A stretch of 64,000 bases of DNA from Sphingomonas phyllosphaerae FA2 (GTDB lineage Bacteria; Pseudomonadota; Alphaproteobacteria; Sphingomonadales; Sphingomonadaceae): the NCBI RefSeq assembly GCF_000427645.1, contig NZ_KE386571.1:1477676-1541675 (forward strand). Direction: 5' to 3'. A program made the position numbers and the translations under genes. Shown in pieces: positions 8,134 through 16,964 of this stretch. The notes under the pieces are model-generated. The model saw only the letters and a list, made by a program, of their open reading frames with translations. It was not told the DNA's origin and ran no database searches. How positions within the stretch are numbered: position 1 is the stretch's first letter; each line of letters begins with the position of its first letter.

Positions 8134-8210
8134 TGGTCGGGGAAAGAGGATTCGAACCTCCGGCCCCTGCCTCCCGAAGGCAGTGCTCTACCAGGCTGAG
8201 CTATTCCCCG
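8134..8210 (-). tRNA. tRNA-Pro (anticodon CGG)
   Basis: A full cloverleaf reads on the minus strand. The acceptor stem CGGGGAA pairs with TTCCCCG, the D-arm is AGCTCAGCCTGGTAGAGC, the anticodon stem-loop CTGCC-TTCGGGA-GGCAG has CGG at 34-36, and the T-loop is TTCGAAT. The discriminator A and an encoded CCA (8134-8136) follow. The C1-G72 pair and G37 fit a proline tRNA, which reads CCG, an abundant codon in this high-GC genome. Confidence 0.96.
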
Positions 8211-8249
8211 ACCAGGGTGCCGGTCGGATGTACCGTCGACAGGGCGCGG

Positions 8250-8277
8250 CTTATATCAGCGGAAATTCGGAGCGCAA
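8250..8277 (-). promoter_or_regulatory. Putative sigma-70 promoter of tRNA-Pro
   Basis: On the minus strand a -35 like TTGCGC (8277-8272) lies 16 bases from a -10 like TATAAG (8255-8250). Transcription would start about 33 bases before the tRNA 5' end. The gap between the tRNA and the divergent pnuC gene holds nothing else obvious. Confidence 0.45.
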
Positions 8278-8328
8278 GCGGGGAATCGTAGCTGTTTTTA
8301 CATCGTCGCGCGGCTAGGTTTCACGACG

Positions 8329-8907
8329 ATGTCGCTCGCCGAATGGATCGCCACCGCCCTCGGGATCGCCTGTGTCGCGCTGGCCGCACGGCGCAGCATC
8401 TGGACCTTCCCGACCGCGATCGTCTCGGTCGCGCTGCTTGGGCTCGTGGTGTTTCGTGCCAGACTCTATTCGGACGCGCTGCTCCAGCTCTTCTTCGCCG
8501 CCGCCAATCTGTACGGCTGGCTCAACTGGCGGCGCGCGCAGGCCCGCAACGGCGACGTCCCCGTCCGCACGCTCGATAGCCGCGCGCGCGCCGCGTGGCT
8601 GGCCGGGATCCTCGTCTGCTGGCTGGCATGGGGCAGCGCGATGCACCGGCTGACCGACGCCGCGCTGCCGTGGTGGGATGCCGGGATCGCCGCTGCCAGC
8701 GTCGCTGCGCAACTGCTGATGGCGCGGCGCGCGATCGAGAATTGGTGGCTGTGGATCGCGGTCGATCTGGCGTCGGTGCCGCTGTATCTCGCCAAGGGGC
8801 TCTATTCCTTCGCCGGCCTCTACCTCGTCTATCTCGCGCTCGCGATCTGGGGAGTGATCGACTGGCGCCGCGCGCTCGGCACCAGCTGGCGGATGGTGCC
8901 GGCATGA
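8329..8907 (+). CDS. pnuC: PnuC-type nicotinamide riboside/mononucleotide transporter
   Basis: A 192-residue membrane protein with about six or seven hydrophobic helices. It shows the PnuC pattern: an early RRSIWTFP segment, LFFAAANLYGWLNWRR, and near the C-terminus NWWLWIAVDLASVPLYLAKGLY. PnuC proteins are energy-independent uniporters for nicotinamide riboside; uptake is driven by phosphorylation inside the cell. The stop codon overlaps the start of the following kinase gene (ATGA), so the two are almost certainly co-translated. The start at 8329 places the first helix directly at the N-terminus. Confidence 0.92.
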   Translation: MSLAEWIATALGIACVALAARRSIWTFPTAIVSVALLGLVVFRARLYSDALLQLFFAAANLYGWLNWRRAQARNGDVPVRTLDSRARAAWLAGILVCWLAWGSAMHRLTDAALPWWDAGIAAASVAAQLLMARRAIENWWLWIAVDLASVPLYLAKGLYSFAGLYLVYLALAIWGVIDWRRALGTSWRMVPA

Positions 8908-9419
8908 CGTTGCGCACCGTCTGCCTCCACGGGCCGGAGAGCACCGGCAAGTCGACGATGGCGCCCCGGTTGGCGCAGCAGTTCGACTCGGTCTGCGTCG
9001 CTGAGTTCGGCCGCACTTATTGCGAGACCTATGGCATCGACCTGACGATGTCGGACCTCGTCGTCATCGCGCAGACGCAGGACGCCAAGGCGCGCAAGGC
9101 GGTGGACAGCGGCGCGCGGCCCGTGATCCTCGACACCGATCCGTTGATGAGCGCGGTGTGGGCGGACATGATGTTCGGGCGGCGCGATCCGTGGTTCGAT
9201 CGCTGGCAGGGCACTGCCGACCTCTACCTGCTGTTCGACATTGACCTGCCGTGGGTCGACGACGGGACGCGCATGTTCGGCTCGCGCCGCGACCGCACCC
9301 GCTTCTTCGACCTGTCCCGCCGCGAACTGGAACGGCGCGGCGTCCCCTGGGTGCTGATTCAGGGCGAAGGCTCCCGCCGCTATCTCAATGCCCTCACCGC
9401 GATCCGCGCCGCCCTTTGA
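8904..9419 (+). CDS. NadR-like ribosylnicotinamide kinase / AAA ATPase
   Basis: A 171-residue P-loop kinase with Walker A GPESTGKS (residues 10-17). It shows the NadR kinase-domain pattern VAEFGRTYCETYG, followed by ILDTDPLMSAVWADMMFG and YLLFDIDLPWVDDGTR. It corresponds to the C-terminal ribosylnicotinamide kinase domain of NadR without the repressor or adenylyltransferase parts. It phosphorylates nicotinamide riboside to NMN, trapping what PnuC brings in. The adenylyltransferase step could be done by NadD (47042-47692) or another enzyme. The ATG at 8904 overlaps the pnuC stop by four bases. Confidence 0.88.
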   Translation: MTLRTVCLHGPESTGKSTMAPRLAQQFDSVCVAEFGRTYCETYGIDLTMSDLVVIAQTQDAKARKAVDSGARPVILDTDPLMSAVWADMMFGRRDPWFDRWQGTADLYLLFDIDLPWVDDGTRMFGSRRDRTRFFDLSRRELERRGVPWVLIQGEGSRRYLNALTAIRAAL

Positions 9420-9674
9420 TTTCAATCCGACCGAGCTTGTCGGTTCCGGCCGTCAAGAGCATGGGCAGGTCGGTCGACCACAAGCGGCGACATCGCTACC
9501 GCTCGTATCGACTCCGCACGTCCAGCAAAACCGGCGGGAGCGCCACGTCGAGCACCGGGCCGCGACGGCCGATGCACCTCGCGACATTCGCCAGAGGTAC
9601 GCAGCAGCAGCACCCTCGCATCTGCAGCGGCTGGCACGCTCGGACGCGGCCGATGTTCGGACGTTGACCTTGCT
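9420..9674. other. Gene-free stretch between nadR-like kinase and secreted protein
   Basis: This 255-base convergent gap holds no credible coding frame, repeat or hairpin. Short open frames exist on both strands, but none has a ribosome binding site or a recognisable product. It carries none of the REP elements seen in most other convergent gaps of the window. Confidence 0.5.
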
Positions 9675-10622
9675 TCAATCATTTCGAAACGGTCGACCGG
9701 ACTGGATCAACCGCTGGCGCGACGTGTTGCCCGGAACCGCGATATGCGTGGCCGGATCATATTCCTGTCCGATCCCCGGCGCGCCTTCGGGCACCCAGAT
9801 TTCGACGACGGTGTTCGAATAGCTGTTGGGAAGATAGCGGATCCAGTAGCCGTCCGGGTGGTGGCTCCAGCGGCCTGTGGGCACGCCGATGCTGCCCGGC
9901 CCAGCCGGGGCCATGCCCGCAAGCACCGCCACGCGCTCCAGCTCGCTGAAGCTGGTTCCTGGCGTGGTCAACATGCGCCGCAGGTCGGCCTCGGCCTGCA
10001 TGACGGCCCTGACCTCCCGCGGCAGATTGTCAGCAATCGGTCCGGCCGACAGCATGTCGAGGACGTTCCGGTTCAGCCCGGCAAGCTGCTTCGGGGTCAG
10101 CAATTGGGCCGCCGCCATCCGTTGATCGCCCGCCAGATCTTCGATCTTGGCGCGCGACAGGATCGCCCATAACAACGATTGGATGACGTGCTGGTCGATC
10201 TCGGGATGCTGGACCGAGCCCCGAACGATGGAGATCACCGCGTCTTTGGCGGATCCCAGTGGCGGCGCATAGAGATAGCCATCGCCCCCACCCGGCCCAT
10301 GGGTGCCGGCATGTAAGCAATAGCTTTGATCGTGAAAGCGATAATAGCCTGCCTGAAGAACGAAGCCGCCCGCGGCGGTCCGCTGCAACTGCGTCAACTC
10401 CCGCTTGGGTGACGGAGGAACGAAATTGTCCTGGGTCGGATCGGCCCAGCGGGCGTCGGACAGGCTGGTTGAGATCGGTTCCTTGCGAAGGCTGGGCGCC
10501 GTGATCCCGGCCCGCTTCGCAAGATCGCCAAGTTTCAATCCGCCGAACTGCGCCCCTGCGGGGCTTGCGCACCAGGAAAGCGCCACGGCCAATGCCGCCG
10601 CCCGGAAAACATGCTGCCTCAT
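9675..10622 (-). CDS. Secreted protein of unknown function, possible thioester-domain resemblance
   Basis: A 315-residue protein that I do not recognise. The N-terminus (ALAVALSWCASPAGAQ) is a clear signal peptide, so it is exported. A central block (residues about 85-160) contains YCLHAGTHGP with Cys102, a glycine-rich turn, then VIQSLLWAI with Gln148. This Tyr-Cys then hydrophobic-Gln-x-x-hydrophobic-Trp order resembles TQXA/TED thioester domains of Gram-positive surface proteins, but the match is weak and by eye only. The C-terminal 90 residues (GRWSHHPDGYWIRYLPN and later) look like a small beta-rich domain. It is flanked by noncoding DNA and has no operon partner. A GGGGCGG stretch precedes the ATG. 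Confidence 0.75.
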   Translation of the reverse strand: MRQHVFRAAALAVALSWCASPAGAQFGGLKLGDLAKRAGITAPSLRKEPISTSLSDARWADPTQDNFVPPSPKRELTQLQRTAAGGFVLQAGYYRFHDQSYCLHAGTHGPGGGDGYLYAPPLGSAKDAVISIVRGSVQHPEIDQHVIQSLLWAILSRAKIEDLAGDQRMAAAQLLTPKQLAGLNRNVLDMLSAGPIADNLPREVRAVMQAEADLRRMLTTPGTSFSELERVAVLAGMAPAGPGSIGVPTGRWSHHPDGYWIRYLPNSYSNTVVEIWVPEGAPGIGQEYDPATHIAVPGNTSRQRLIQSGRPFRND

Positions 10623-10849
10623 CGTCTTACCGCCCCGAAAGCCCGTCCTTGAGCTGTAACGCTAGCGTACCAAATTGAGAAGCTCGATCTGAATTCGGAT
10701 AACCTGCGCTATTTTCTCGCCGGTTCGGTGCAGGCGGCGGATGTGACATCACGAGGTCGCCATTTGACAGGTCGGTAACGCGCAGACCGACCGTCGAAAT
10801 CGTCCGCCCTCTATCGCTCGGGCGAAGGCTGCGCTAGGCGCGCGAGAAT
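10623..10849. other. Divergent intergenic region upstream of lepA
   Basis: This 227-base gap separates the divergent secreted-protein gene and lepA. It contains a perfect 10-base palindrome ACGCTAGCGT (10659-10668) near the secreted-protein start, and a lone TTGACA (10764-10769) without a convincing -10 for lepA. Both are weak regulatory candidates. Confidence 0.35.
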
Positions 10850-12661
10850 ATGACGACCCCGCTCAACACGATCCGCAATTTCTCGATCATCGCCCATATC
10901 GATCATGGCAAGTCGACCCTCGCCGATCGTCTGATTCAGGCGACCGGCGGGCTCACCGACCGCGAGATGAGCGAGCAGGTGCTCGACAATATGGAGATCG
11001 AAAAAGAGCGCGGGATCACCATCAAGGCGCAGACCGTGCGCCTCTCCTACAAGGCGCACGATGGTGAGACCTATACGCTCAACCTGATGGACACGCCCGG
11101 CCACGTCGACTTCGCCTATGAGGTGTCGCGGTCGCTGGCGGCGTGCGAGGGCGCGCTGCTGGTGGTGGACGCGGCACAGGGCGTCGAGGCGCAGACGCTC
11201 GCCAACGTCTATCAGTCGATCGAGCATGACCACGAGATCGTGCCGGTCATCAACAAGATCGACCTGCCCGCCGCCGAACCCGAAAAGGTCCGCGCCGAGA
11301 TCGAGGACGTGATCGGCATCGACGCCTCCGACGCGGTGCTCGCCAGCGCAAAGTCGGGGATTGGCATCCCCGACATCCTCGAAGCGATCGTGCAGAAGAT
11401 TCCGGCACCGAAGGGTGACGCGGACGCACCGCTCAAGGCGATGCTCGTCGATTCGTGGTACGATCCGTATTTGGGCGTGATGATTTTGGTCCGGGTGGTG
11501 GACGGGACGCTCCGCAAGGGGCAGCAGGTCACCTTCATGCAGGCCGGAACGACGCATCTGATCGACCGCGTCGGCTGCTTCCGCCCGAAAATCGAGCAAC
11601 TGACCGACCTCGGCCCCGGCGAGATCGGCTTCATCACCGCCCAGATCAAGGACGTCGCCCAGGCCCGCGTCGGCGACACGCTGACCGACGCCAAGCGCCC
11701 CGCCGCCGAGGCGCTGCCGGGCTTCAAGGAAGTCCAGCCGGTTGTATTCTGCGGGCTTTTTCCCGTCGATGCCAACGACTTCGAGAAACTTCGTGAGAGC
11801 ATCTCGAAGCTGCGGCTCAACGATGCGTCGTTCAGTTTCGAGATGGAGACCTCGGCCGCGCTCGGCTTCGGCTTCCGCTGCGGCTTCCTCGGCCTTCTTC
11901 ATCTGGAGATCATCCAGGAGCGGCTGACGCGCGAATACGACCTCGACCTCATCACCACCGCGCCGAGCGTCGTCTATCAGATTGAATTGTCACACGGCGC
12001 GGGACAGATCGACCTCCACAATCCCGCCGACATGCCCGATCCCAACAAGATCGAGTCGATCAGCGAACCCTGGATCGAGGCGGTGATCTACGTCCCCGAC
12101 GAATATCTCGGCAGCATCCTGAAACTGTGTCAGGACCGGCGCGGTATTCAGAAGAATCTGACCTACGTGGGCGGACGTGCTCAGGCGACGTATGAGCTGC
12201 CGCTCAACGAGGTCGTCTTCGACTTCTACGACCGGCTGAAGTCGCTGTCGAAGGGCTATGCCAGCTTCGACTATCACCAGATCGGCTATCGCGAAGGCGA
12301 TCTCGTCAAGATGAGCATCCTCGTCAACGAGGAGCCGGTCGACGCGCTCTCGATGATCGTCCACCGCGGCACCGCCGAGACGCGCGGTCGCGGCATGTGC
12401 GAGCGGCTCAAGGAATTGATCCCGCGCCATTTGTTCAAGATTCCGATCCAGGCGGCGATCGGCGGCAAGGTGATCGCGCGCGAGACGATCAGCGCGATGC
12501 GCAAGGATGTTACCGCCAAATGCTACGGCGGCGATGCGACGCGCAAGCGCAAGCTGCTGGAAAAGCAGAAGAAGGGTAAGCTCAAGATGCGCGAGTACGG
12601 CTCGGTCAGCATCCCGCAGGAGGCCTTCATCGCCGCGCTGCGAATGGGCGACGAAAACTGA
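10850..12661 (+). CDS. lepA: Elongation factor 4 (LepA), ribosome back-translocase GTPase
   Basis: A 603-residue translational GTPase. G1 lies in the segment AHIDHGKST (residues 15-23), and G3 and G4 are DTPGHVDF and NKIDLP. EF-G-like domains II, III and V follow, and the LepA-specific C-terminal domain ends the protein, containing [20 protein letters not shown] and the basic tail [21 protein letters not shown]4 acts on stalled or assembling ribosomes and is most needed under ionic stress. The length matches the family. The start at 10850 is the only ATG that gives the standard N-terminus. The gene runs into REP copies B1 and A2. Confidence 0.97.
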   Translation: MTTPLNTIRNFSIIAHIDHGKSTLADRLIQATGGLTDREMSEQVLDNMEIEKERGITIKAQTVRLSYKAHDGETYTLNLMDTPGHVDFAYEVSRSLAACEGALLVVDAAQGVEAQTLANVYQSIEHDHEIVPVINKIDLPAAEPEKVRAEIEDVIGIDASDAVLASAKSGIGIPDILEAIVQKIPAPKGDADAPLKAMLVDSWYDPYLGVMILVRVVDGTLRKGQQVTFMQAGTTHLIDRVGCFRPKIEQLTDLGPGEIGFITAQIKDVAQARVGDTLTDAKRPAAEALPGFKEVQPVVFCGLFPVDANDFEKLRESISKLRLNDASFSFEMETSAALGFGFRCGFLGLLHLEIIQERLTREYDLDLITTAPSVVYQIELSHGAGQIDLHNPADMPDPNKIESISEPWIEAVIYVPDEYLGSILKLCQDRRGIQKNLTYVGGRAQATYELPLNEVVFDFYDRLKSLSKGYASFDYHQIGYREGDLVKMSILVNEEPVDALSMIVHRGTAETRGRGMCERLKELIPRHLFKIPIQAAIGGKVIARETISAMRKDVTAKCYGGDATRKRKLLEKQKKGKLKMREYGSVSIPQEAFIAALRMGDEN

Positions 12662-12670
12662 TCTGAGAGC

Positions 12671-12756
12671 CGTCGCCCCGGACTTGATCCGGGGCCCCGC
12701 TTCTTGGCGACGCGGGCGAAGAAGAAGCGAGGTCCCGGGTCAGGCCCGGGACGACG
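12671..12756. repeat. REP-like palindrome, family B (copy B1)
   Basis: An imperfect inverted repeat with arms beginning CGTCGCCCCGGACTTGATCC and ending in CCCGGGACGACG, with internal CCCCGCTTCTT / AAGAAGCG. It lies directly after the lepA stop and is followed after 17 bases by copy A2. Confidence 0.9.
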
Positions 12757-12773
12757 AGGTGGGACGCCCCCCA

Positions 12774-12846
12774 TCATTGCGAGCGTAGCGAAGCAATCCA
12801 GAGCCGGATCAGGACGCCCTGGATTGCTTCGCTACGCTCGCAATGA
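12774..12846. repeat. REP-like palindrome, family A (copy A2)
   Basis: Nearly identical to A1 (arms TCATTGCGAGCGTAGCGAAG and its complement). It lies between convergent lepA and the polyprenyl synthase gene, 18 bases from the latter's stop. Confidence 0.92.
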
Positions 12847-12863
12847 CGACGTAAAAACGCGAA

Positions 12864-13874
12864 TTAATAAGCCCGCGCCACCGCGAACTCGACCGCCTCG
12901 ACCATCGCATCCTTGATCGCGCTGTCAGCGAAGATCGCCAGCGACTCGATGGCCCGCTGCCCGTAATGCCGCGCCCGCGCCAGCGTATCGTCGACTGCAC
13001 GAGTGCGGCGGACCAGATCGATCGAATGCGCGAAATCGGCGTCGCTCGCGCGCCGCCCCTCGACCGCGTCGCGCCAGAACGCCCGCTCCTCGTCGCCGCC
13101 GCGCGCATAGGCGAGGATCACCGGCAGCGTCATCTTGCCCTCGCGGAAGTCGTCGCCGGCATCCTTGCCCATCGTGCCCGCGTCGCTGGTATAATCGATC
13201 GCATCGTCGACCAGCTGGAACGCGATCCCCAAATTGCGCCCATACGAATCGAGCGCCTGCTCCTCCGCCGCCGGCCGCTCCGCGACCACCGCCGCGATCC
13301 GGCACGCCGCCGCGAACAGCGCCGCGGTCTTGGCGTGGATGATGTCGAGATAGCGCTCCTCGGGCAGATCGACGCGCCGCGCCGCGGTCAACTGATTGAC
13401 CTCGCCCTCCGCGATCACCGCCGAAGCGTTCGACAGGATCTCCAGCGCGCGCATGTTGCCACCCGCCACCATCAGCTCGAACGAGCGCGAGAACAGGAAA
13501 TCGCCGACCAGCACGCTGGCGGGATTTCCCCAGATGATGTTCGCGGTGCGCTTGCCCCGCCGCAGGTCCGATCCGTCGACAACATCGTCGTGGAGCAAGG
13601 TCGCGGTGTGGATGAACTCCACCGCCGCGGCGAGCAAATGGTGACGGTCGCCATCATATCCGACCAGCTGCGCGCCCGCGAGCGTCAGCATCGGGCGCAT
13701 CCTCTTGCCCCCGCCCGCAATCAAATGCCCGGCCAGCTCCGGGATCAACGGAATCTCCGATCGCATCCGTTCCACGATCACGGCATTGACGTGATCCATG
13801 TCGGCGGCGACCAGCCCGATCATCGGATCGAGCGAGGGCGTGTGCCCGGGAAGTCGGTGCAAGGTAGCGCTCAT
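12864..13874 (-). CDS. ispB: Polyprenyl (octaprenyl/decaprenyl) diphosphate synthase
   Basis: A 336-residue trans-isoprenyl diphosphate synthase. The first aspartate-rich motif is LLHDDVVDGSDLRRG (Asp96, Asp97, Asp100) and the second QLVDDAIDYTSD (Asp223, Asp224, Asp227), with GGKRMRP near residue 56 binding diphosphate. It builds the long isoprenoid tail of ubiquinone; sphingomonads use Q10, so a decaprenyl product is likely but cannot be read from the sequence. Small residues before the first motif fit a long-chain enzyme. Coq7, a later step of the same pathway, is also in this window (42475-43008). The start is the ATG at 13874. Confidence 0.92.
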   Translation of the reverse strand: MSATLHRLPGHTPSLDPMIGLVAADMDHVNAVIVERMRSEIPLIPELAGHLIAGGGKRMRPMLTLAGAQLVGYDGDRHHLLAAAVEFIHTATLLHDDVVDGSDLRRGKRTANIIWGNPASVLVGDFLFSRSFELMVAGGNMRALEILSNASAVIAEGEVNQLTAARRVDLPEERYLDIIHAKTAALFAAACRIAAVVAERPAAEEQALDSYGRNLGIAFQLVDDAIDYTSDAGTMGKDAGDDFREGKMTLPVILAYARGGDEERAFWRDAVEGRRASDADFAHSIDLVRRTRAVDDTLARARHYGQRAIESLAIFADSAIKDAMVEAVEFAVARAY

Positions 13875-13956
13875 CTGTTCCTGCCCTTAGGGGGAGGCAC
13901 GCGCGCAACGCAAGCGCGGGCTGCATGACGATTATCGCTTTGACGGGGAAGCCGTG

Positions 13957-14238
13957 ATGACCGACGACGTTCTGAAGAGCTATCGCAAGAGCATCGACAA
14001 CATCGATGCGGCGCTGGTCTGCCTGCTCGCGGAACGCTTCAAGATCACCCAGGCGGTCGGCACCTACAAGGCGCAAACCGGGCTACCCGCTGCCGATCCC
14101 GGCCGCGAGGAGGCGCAGATCGCGCGCCTGCGCCAATTGAGCGAGGATGCCGAGCTTGACCCGGAATTCTCCGAAAAATTTCTGCGCTTCATCATCGACG
14201 AGGTGATCCGCCACCACCGCGCCGCCGCCGGGGGCTGA
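13957..14238 (+). CDS. Chorismate mutase (AroQ class)
   Basis: A 93-residue all-helical AroQ protein: YRKSIDNIDAALVCLLAERFKITQAVGTYKA, then REEAQIARLRQLSEDAELDPEFSEKFLRFIIDEVIRHH. The conserved arginine near the start, the Arg/Lys of the ERF and YKA segments and the Gln/Glu-rich third helix form the active site. It converts chorismate to prephenate for phenylalanine and tyrosine synthesis. It is a free-standing cytoplasmic enzyme with no fused dehydratase or dehydrogenase. The ATG at 13957 has GGGGAAG upstream; a GTG three bases earlier is also possible. It converges with the GAF gene, leaving four bases between stops. Confidence 0.92.
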   Translation: MTDDVLKSYRKSIDNIDAALVCLLAERFKITQAVGTYKAQTGLPAADPGREEAQIARLRQLSEDAELDPEFSEKFLRFIIDEVIRHHRAAAGG

Positions 14239-14242
14239 GTCG

Positions 14243-14770
14243 TTACCCCTCCGACCGCGCGGCGCGACGCACCGTGAGCCGCGCGATGACGGCATCGGCC
14301 ATCTGCTTCAGGTGCATCTGCTCATACGCGCCGAAGTCGGCACGTGGCGTCCGGTCGAAGACGCAGAAGGCACCGATCGGCATATGCTGGGCGTCGACTA
14401 GCGGCGCACCGGCGTAGAAACGCACCTGCCCGCCATCGATCAGCAACGGATTGTCCGCGAAGCGTGGATCGGCGCGCGCATCCTCGACGCAAAAGACGTC
14501 GCGCGGCGTGATGATCGCATGCCCGCACAGCGACATGCGGCGACTGTAGGTGCGCGAGGTGACGCCGGACACCGCGATCAGATAGGCCCAATCTTGCGAT
14601 AGGATCGAGACCGCCGCCATGCCGGTACCCAGCTTCTGCCGCGCCTGTTCGACCAGATCCACCAACACGACGTCGTCGCGCGCGTCGAGCGCGCCGGACG
14701 CGATCACCGCGCGTTCGCGCGCCGCTTCGTCATTGGGCGTCGGTGCCGGCGCATAAACGGTAATCCCCAT
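14243..14770 (-). CDS. GAF domain-containing protein
   Basis: A 175-residue cytoplasmic protein consisting mainly of one GAF domain (residues about 35-165). The pattern MAAVSILSQDWAYLIAVSG, then CGHAIITPRDVFCVEDARADPRF and VRFYAGAPLVDAQHMPIGAFCVFDRTPR, is typical of small single-GAF sensors. It carries two cysteines (in SLCGHAI and VFCVEDA) that could bind a ligand or be redox-active, but there is no output domain, so the partner is unknown. Similar stand-alone GAF proteins are common in sphingomonads. No operon partner is close. Confidence 0.82.
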   Translation of the reverse strand: MGITVYAPAPTPNDEAARERAVIASGALDARDDVVLVDLVEQARQKLGTGMAAVSILSQDWAYLIAVSGVTSRTYSRRMSLCGHAIITPRDVFCVEDARADPRFADNPLLIDGGQVRFYAGAPLVDAQHMPIGAFCVFDRTPRADFGAYEQMHLKQMADAVIARLTVRRAARSEG

Positions 14771-14861
14771 GACCCCGACGTTCCCGAGCCTTCACTTCAC
14801 TCTCGAAACGACTTTCGCGGTAATGCCTTACGCGTCGTTCTTGAGAATGGAGCTACAATAT

Positions 14862-15608
14862 TCAGCTGTCGCGGGCAACGATCGGCTTGTTTTCAAAAGC
14901 GTTTTGTAAGAATTCGCACATGCCTTGCCAGCTGCGTGCGTCTGCTTTGGCATCATAGCCGAATCCTTCATGCCCGATCGGCATGTTGCGATCGGTAAAG
15001 GCGTGACCGGCGTGGCCGTAAGCGTGAAGCTGCCAGTCGGCCCGCGCAGCGGTAAATTCCTCGGCCAGCGCGACAACTGCCGATGGCGGCCCCAACGGAT
15101 CGTCCCAGCCGTGGCAGATCAGCAACGGCACCGTGATCGGATCGACGCTCTGCCAGTGGGGTCGGTCGTACACGCCATGGAAGCTCACTCCGCCGCGGAT
15201 CGGCAACCCGGCCCGCGCCATATCGAGCACGCACTTGCCGCCGAAGCAGAAGCCGATCGCCGCGACGTTCCCGACATCTACCTCGCCCTGCGCCGTCAGC
15301 GCGTCCAGCGATGCACGCAGTCGCTCGCGCAGCAACGCGCGATCAGCGTTGAGTTCGTCCATATAGCGGCTGGCGCCCTCGCCTCGTTGCGTCCGCTTGC
15401 CCTGCCCGAACACATCGCAGGCGAATGCGGCATAGCCGAGCGCTGCCAGCGCCTCCGCCTTCAGATTGTCCGATTCCTTCTGCCCCAGCACATTGGGGAT
15501 CACGAGCACCGCGGGGCGCGCGCCGCTCTGCGCATCGTCCCACGCGAAGACGCCCTCGAAAGGCCCACCCGGTCCGTCATAGACGATGGTACGGCGACGG
15601 ATCGTCAT
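14862..15608 (-). CDS. Dienelactone hydrolase family protein
   Basis: A 248-residue alpha/beta hydrolase. The catalytic triad of the dienelactone hydrolase family is visible: Cys121 in GFCFGGKCV (a cysteine nucleophile), Asp169 or Asp170 in CHGWDDPLGP, and His202 in GHAGHAFTD. It begins MTIRRRTIVYDG and matches the usual length. Members hydrolyse dienelactones in chloroaromatic degradation, but many chromosomal copies are general carboxylesterases of unknown substrate. No aromatic degradation genes are nearby. The longer open frame upstream runs antisense to the neighbouring GNAT gene; the ATG at 15608 is the real start. Confidence 0.87.
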   Translation of the reverse strand: MTIRRRTIVYDGPGGPFEGVFAWDDAQSGARPAVLVIPNVLGQKESDNLKAEALAALGYAAFACDVFGQGKRTQRGEGASRYMDELNADRALLRERLRASLDALTAQGEVDVGNVAAIGFCFGGKCVLDMARAGLPIRGGVSFHGVYDRPHWQSVDPITVPLLICHGWDDPLGPPSAVVALAEEFTAARADWQLHAYGHAGHAFTDRNMPIGHEGFGYDAKADARSWQGMCEFLQNAFENKPIVARDS

Positions 15609-15680
15609 CGGCGCTCTCCTGTTGTGTCGGTCGCGCCTTTCGCTAGATCGGGTCCATTCGCCGGACAAGCAGCGGGAGGC

Positions 15681-16136
15681 ATGATGCAGATCAGGGAGGA
15701 CGATCCCGCCGCGCCGCACGTCGTCGCCCTCCTCGCGCATCATCTCGCCGAATTGCGGGGCCATATGGCGGAATTCGCCTTCGCGCTCGACGCGGCGGGG
15801 CTTTCCGCGCCCGAGGTGACGTTCTGGACCGCGTGGCGCGACGACGTGTTGGTCGGGTTCGTCGCGTTGAAAGAGCTTGAGCCGCGTCACGGCGAAATCA
15901 AATCGATGCGCGCGGCGCCGGCGGCACGCGGCACGGGCGTCGGCCGCGCCCTGCTGGATCACGTGATCGCCACCGCCCGCGCGCGCGGCTATGATCAACT
16001 CAGCCTCGAAACCGGCACGGCCGCGCTGCACCAGCCGGCGGTCGCGCTATATCGCAGCGCCGGCTTCGTGCCGTGCGATGCCTTCGCCGACTATCGCCCC
16101 AGCCCGCATAACCAGTTCCTGACCCTTATCCTCTGA
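15681..16136 (+). CDS. GNAT family N-acetyltransferase
   Basis: A 151-residue single-domain GNAT enzyme. The acetyl-CoA pyrophosphate-binding signature is [22 protein letters not shown] (residues about 83-104), followed by [26 protein letters not shown] (motif B). The substrate is unknown; amine, amino acid or antibiotic targets are all possible. A good ribosome binding site (GGGAGG) precedes the ATG at 15681; a second ATG follows directly. It is 15 bases upstream of gpmA on the same strand. Confidence 0.87.
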   Translation: MMQIREDDPAAPHVVALLAHHLAELRGHMAEFAFALDAAGLSAPEVTFWTAWRDDVLVGFVALKELEPRHGEIKSMRAAPAARGTGVGRALLDHVIATARARGYDQLSLETGTAALHQPAVALYRSAGFVPCDAFADYRPSPHNQFLTLIL

Positions 16137-16150
16137 ATGGGAGAACCCGA

Positions 16151-16837
16151 TTGCCAACGCTCGTCCTGATCCGCCACGGCCAGTCCGCCTGGAACCTCGA
16201 AAACCGCTTCACCGGCTGGTGGGACGTCGACGTCACCGAAAAGGGCGCGGCCGAGGCGCGGGCCGCAGGCGAGCTGATGGCCGCCAAGGGGCTGGACTTC
16301 GACCAGACCTTCACCTCGCTGCAGACCCGCGCGATCAAGACGCTCAATCTCGCACTGGAGGCGATGGGGCGGCTGTGGCTGCCGGTCGAGAAGGACTGGC
16401 GGCTCAACGAGCGGCATTACGGCGGGCTGACCGGGCTCGACAAGGCCGAGACCGCCGCCAAGCACGGCGACGAACAGGTCCACATCTGGCGCCGCAGCTT
16501 CGACGTGCCGCCGCCGCCGATCGAAGCGGGCAGCACCTACGATCCGTCGGCCGACCGCCGCTACGCCGGGATCGACGTCCCCGCGACCGAAAGCCTCAAG
16601 GACACGATCGCGCGCGTCCTGCCCTATTGGGAGGGCCGCATCGCCCCCGCGCTCAAGGACGGGCAGCGCGTGCTGATCTCCGCGCACGGCAATTCGCTCC
16701 GCGCGCTGGTCAAGCATCTGTCGGGGATTTCGGACGACGAGATCACCGGACTGGAGATCCCCACCGGCCAGCCGATCGTCTACGAGCTGGACGCCGACTT
16801 GAACGCGACCGACCGTTACTATTTGAGCGAGCGCTGA
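16151..16837 (+). CDS. gpmA: 2,3-bisphosphoglycerate-dependent phosphoglycerate mutase
   Basis: A 228-residue histidine phosphatase superfamily enzyme. It has the phosphohistidine motif [18 protein letters not shown] (His9), the [12 protein letters not shown] segment with the catalytic glutamate, and the second histidine in [15 protein letters not shown]. It interconverts 3- and 2-phosphoglycerate in glycolysis and gluconeogenesis. The reading frame has no ATG at this point: translation probably starts at the TTG at 16151, preceded by GGGAGAA, and gives the exact family N-terminus (PTLVLIRHG). The gene ends just before REP copy B2. Confidence 0.94.
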   Translation: MPTLVLIRHGQSAWNLENRFTGWWDVDVTEKGAAEARAAGELMAAKGLDFDQTFTSLQTRAIKTLNLALEAMGRLWLPVEKDWRLNERHYGGLTGLDKAETAAKHGDEQVHIWRRSFDVPPPPIEAGSTYDPSADRRYAGIDVPATESLKDTIARVLPYWEGRIAPALKDGQRVLISAHGNSLRALVKHLSGISDDEITGLEIPTGQPIVYELDADLNATDRYYLSER

Positions 16838-16842
16838 CTCTC

Positions 16843-16930
16843 CGTCGCCCCGGACCTGATCCGGGGCCCCGCTTCTTCTCTGGCACGACAGTGAGAAGGA
16901 GCGGGACCCCGGGTCGAGCCCGGGGTGACG
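16843..16930. repeat. REP-like palindrome, family B (copy B2)
   Basis: An inverted repeat starting CGTCGCCCCGGACCTGATCC, with CGGGGCCCCGCTTCTT in the left arm and GGAGCGGGACCCCGGG in the right. It sits between convergent gpmA and glmM. No family A copy accompanies it. Confidence 0.9.
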
Positions 16931-16964
16931 GATTATCGTTGGTGGAGCAGCCTCCACCACCCCC

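Noticed and set aside
8904..9419. The kinase gene considered as a full NadR regulator
   Set aside because: It lacks the helix-turn-helix and the adenylyltransferase domains; only the kinase-type domain is present.
9422..9682. An 86-codon minus-strand frame in the gap after the nadR-like kinase gene
   Set aside because: Runs into the secreted-protein gene and has no ribosome binding site or family.
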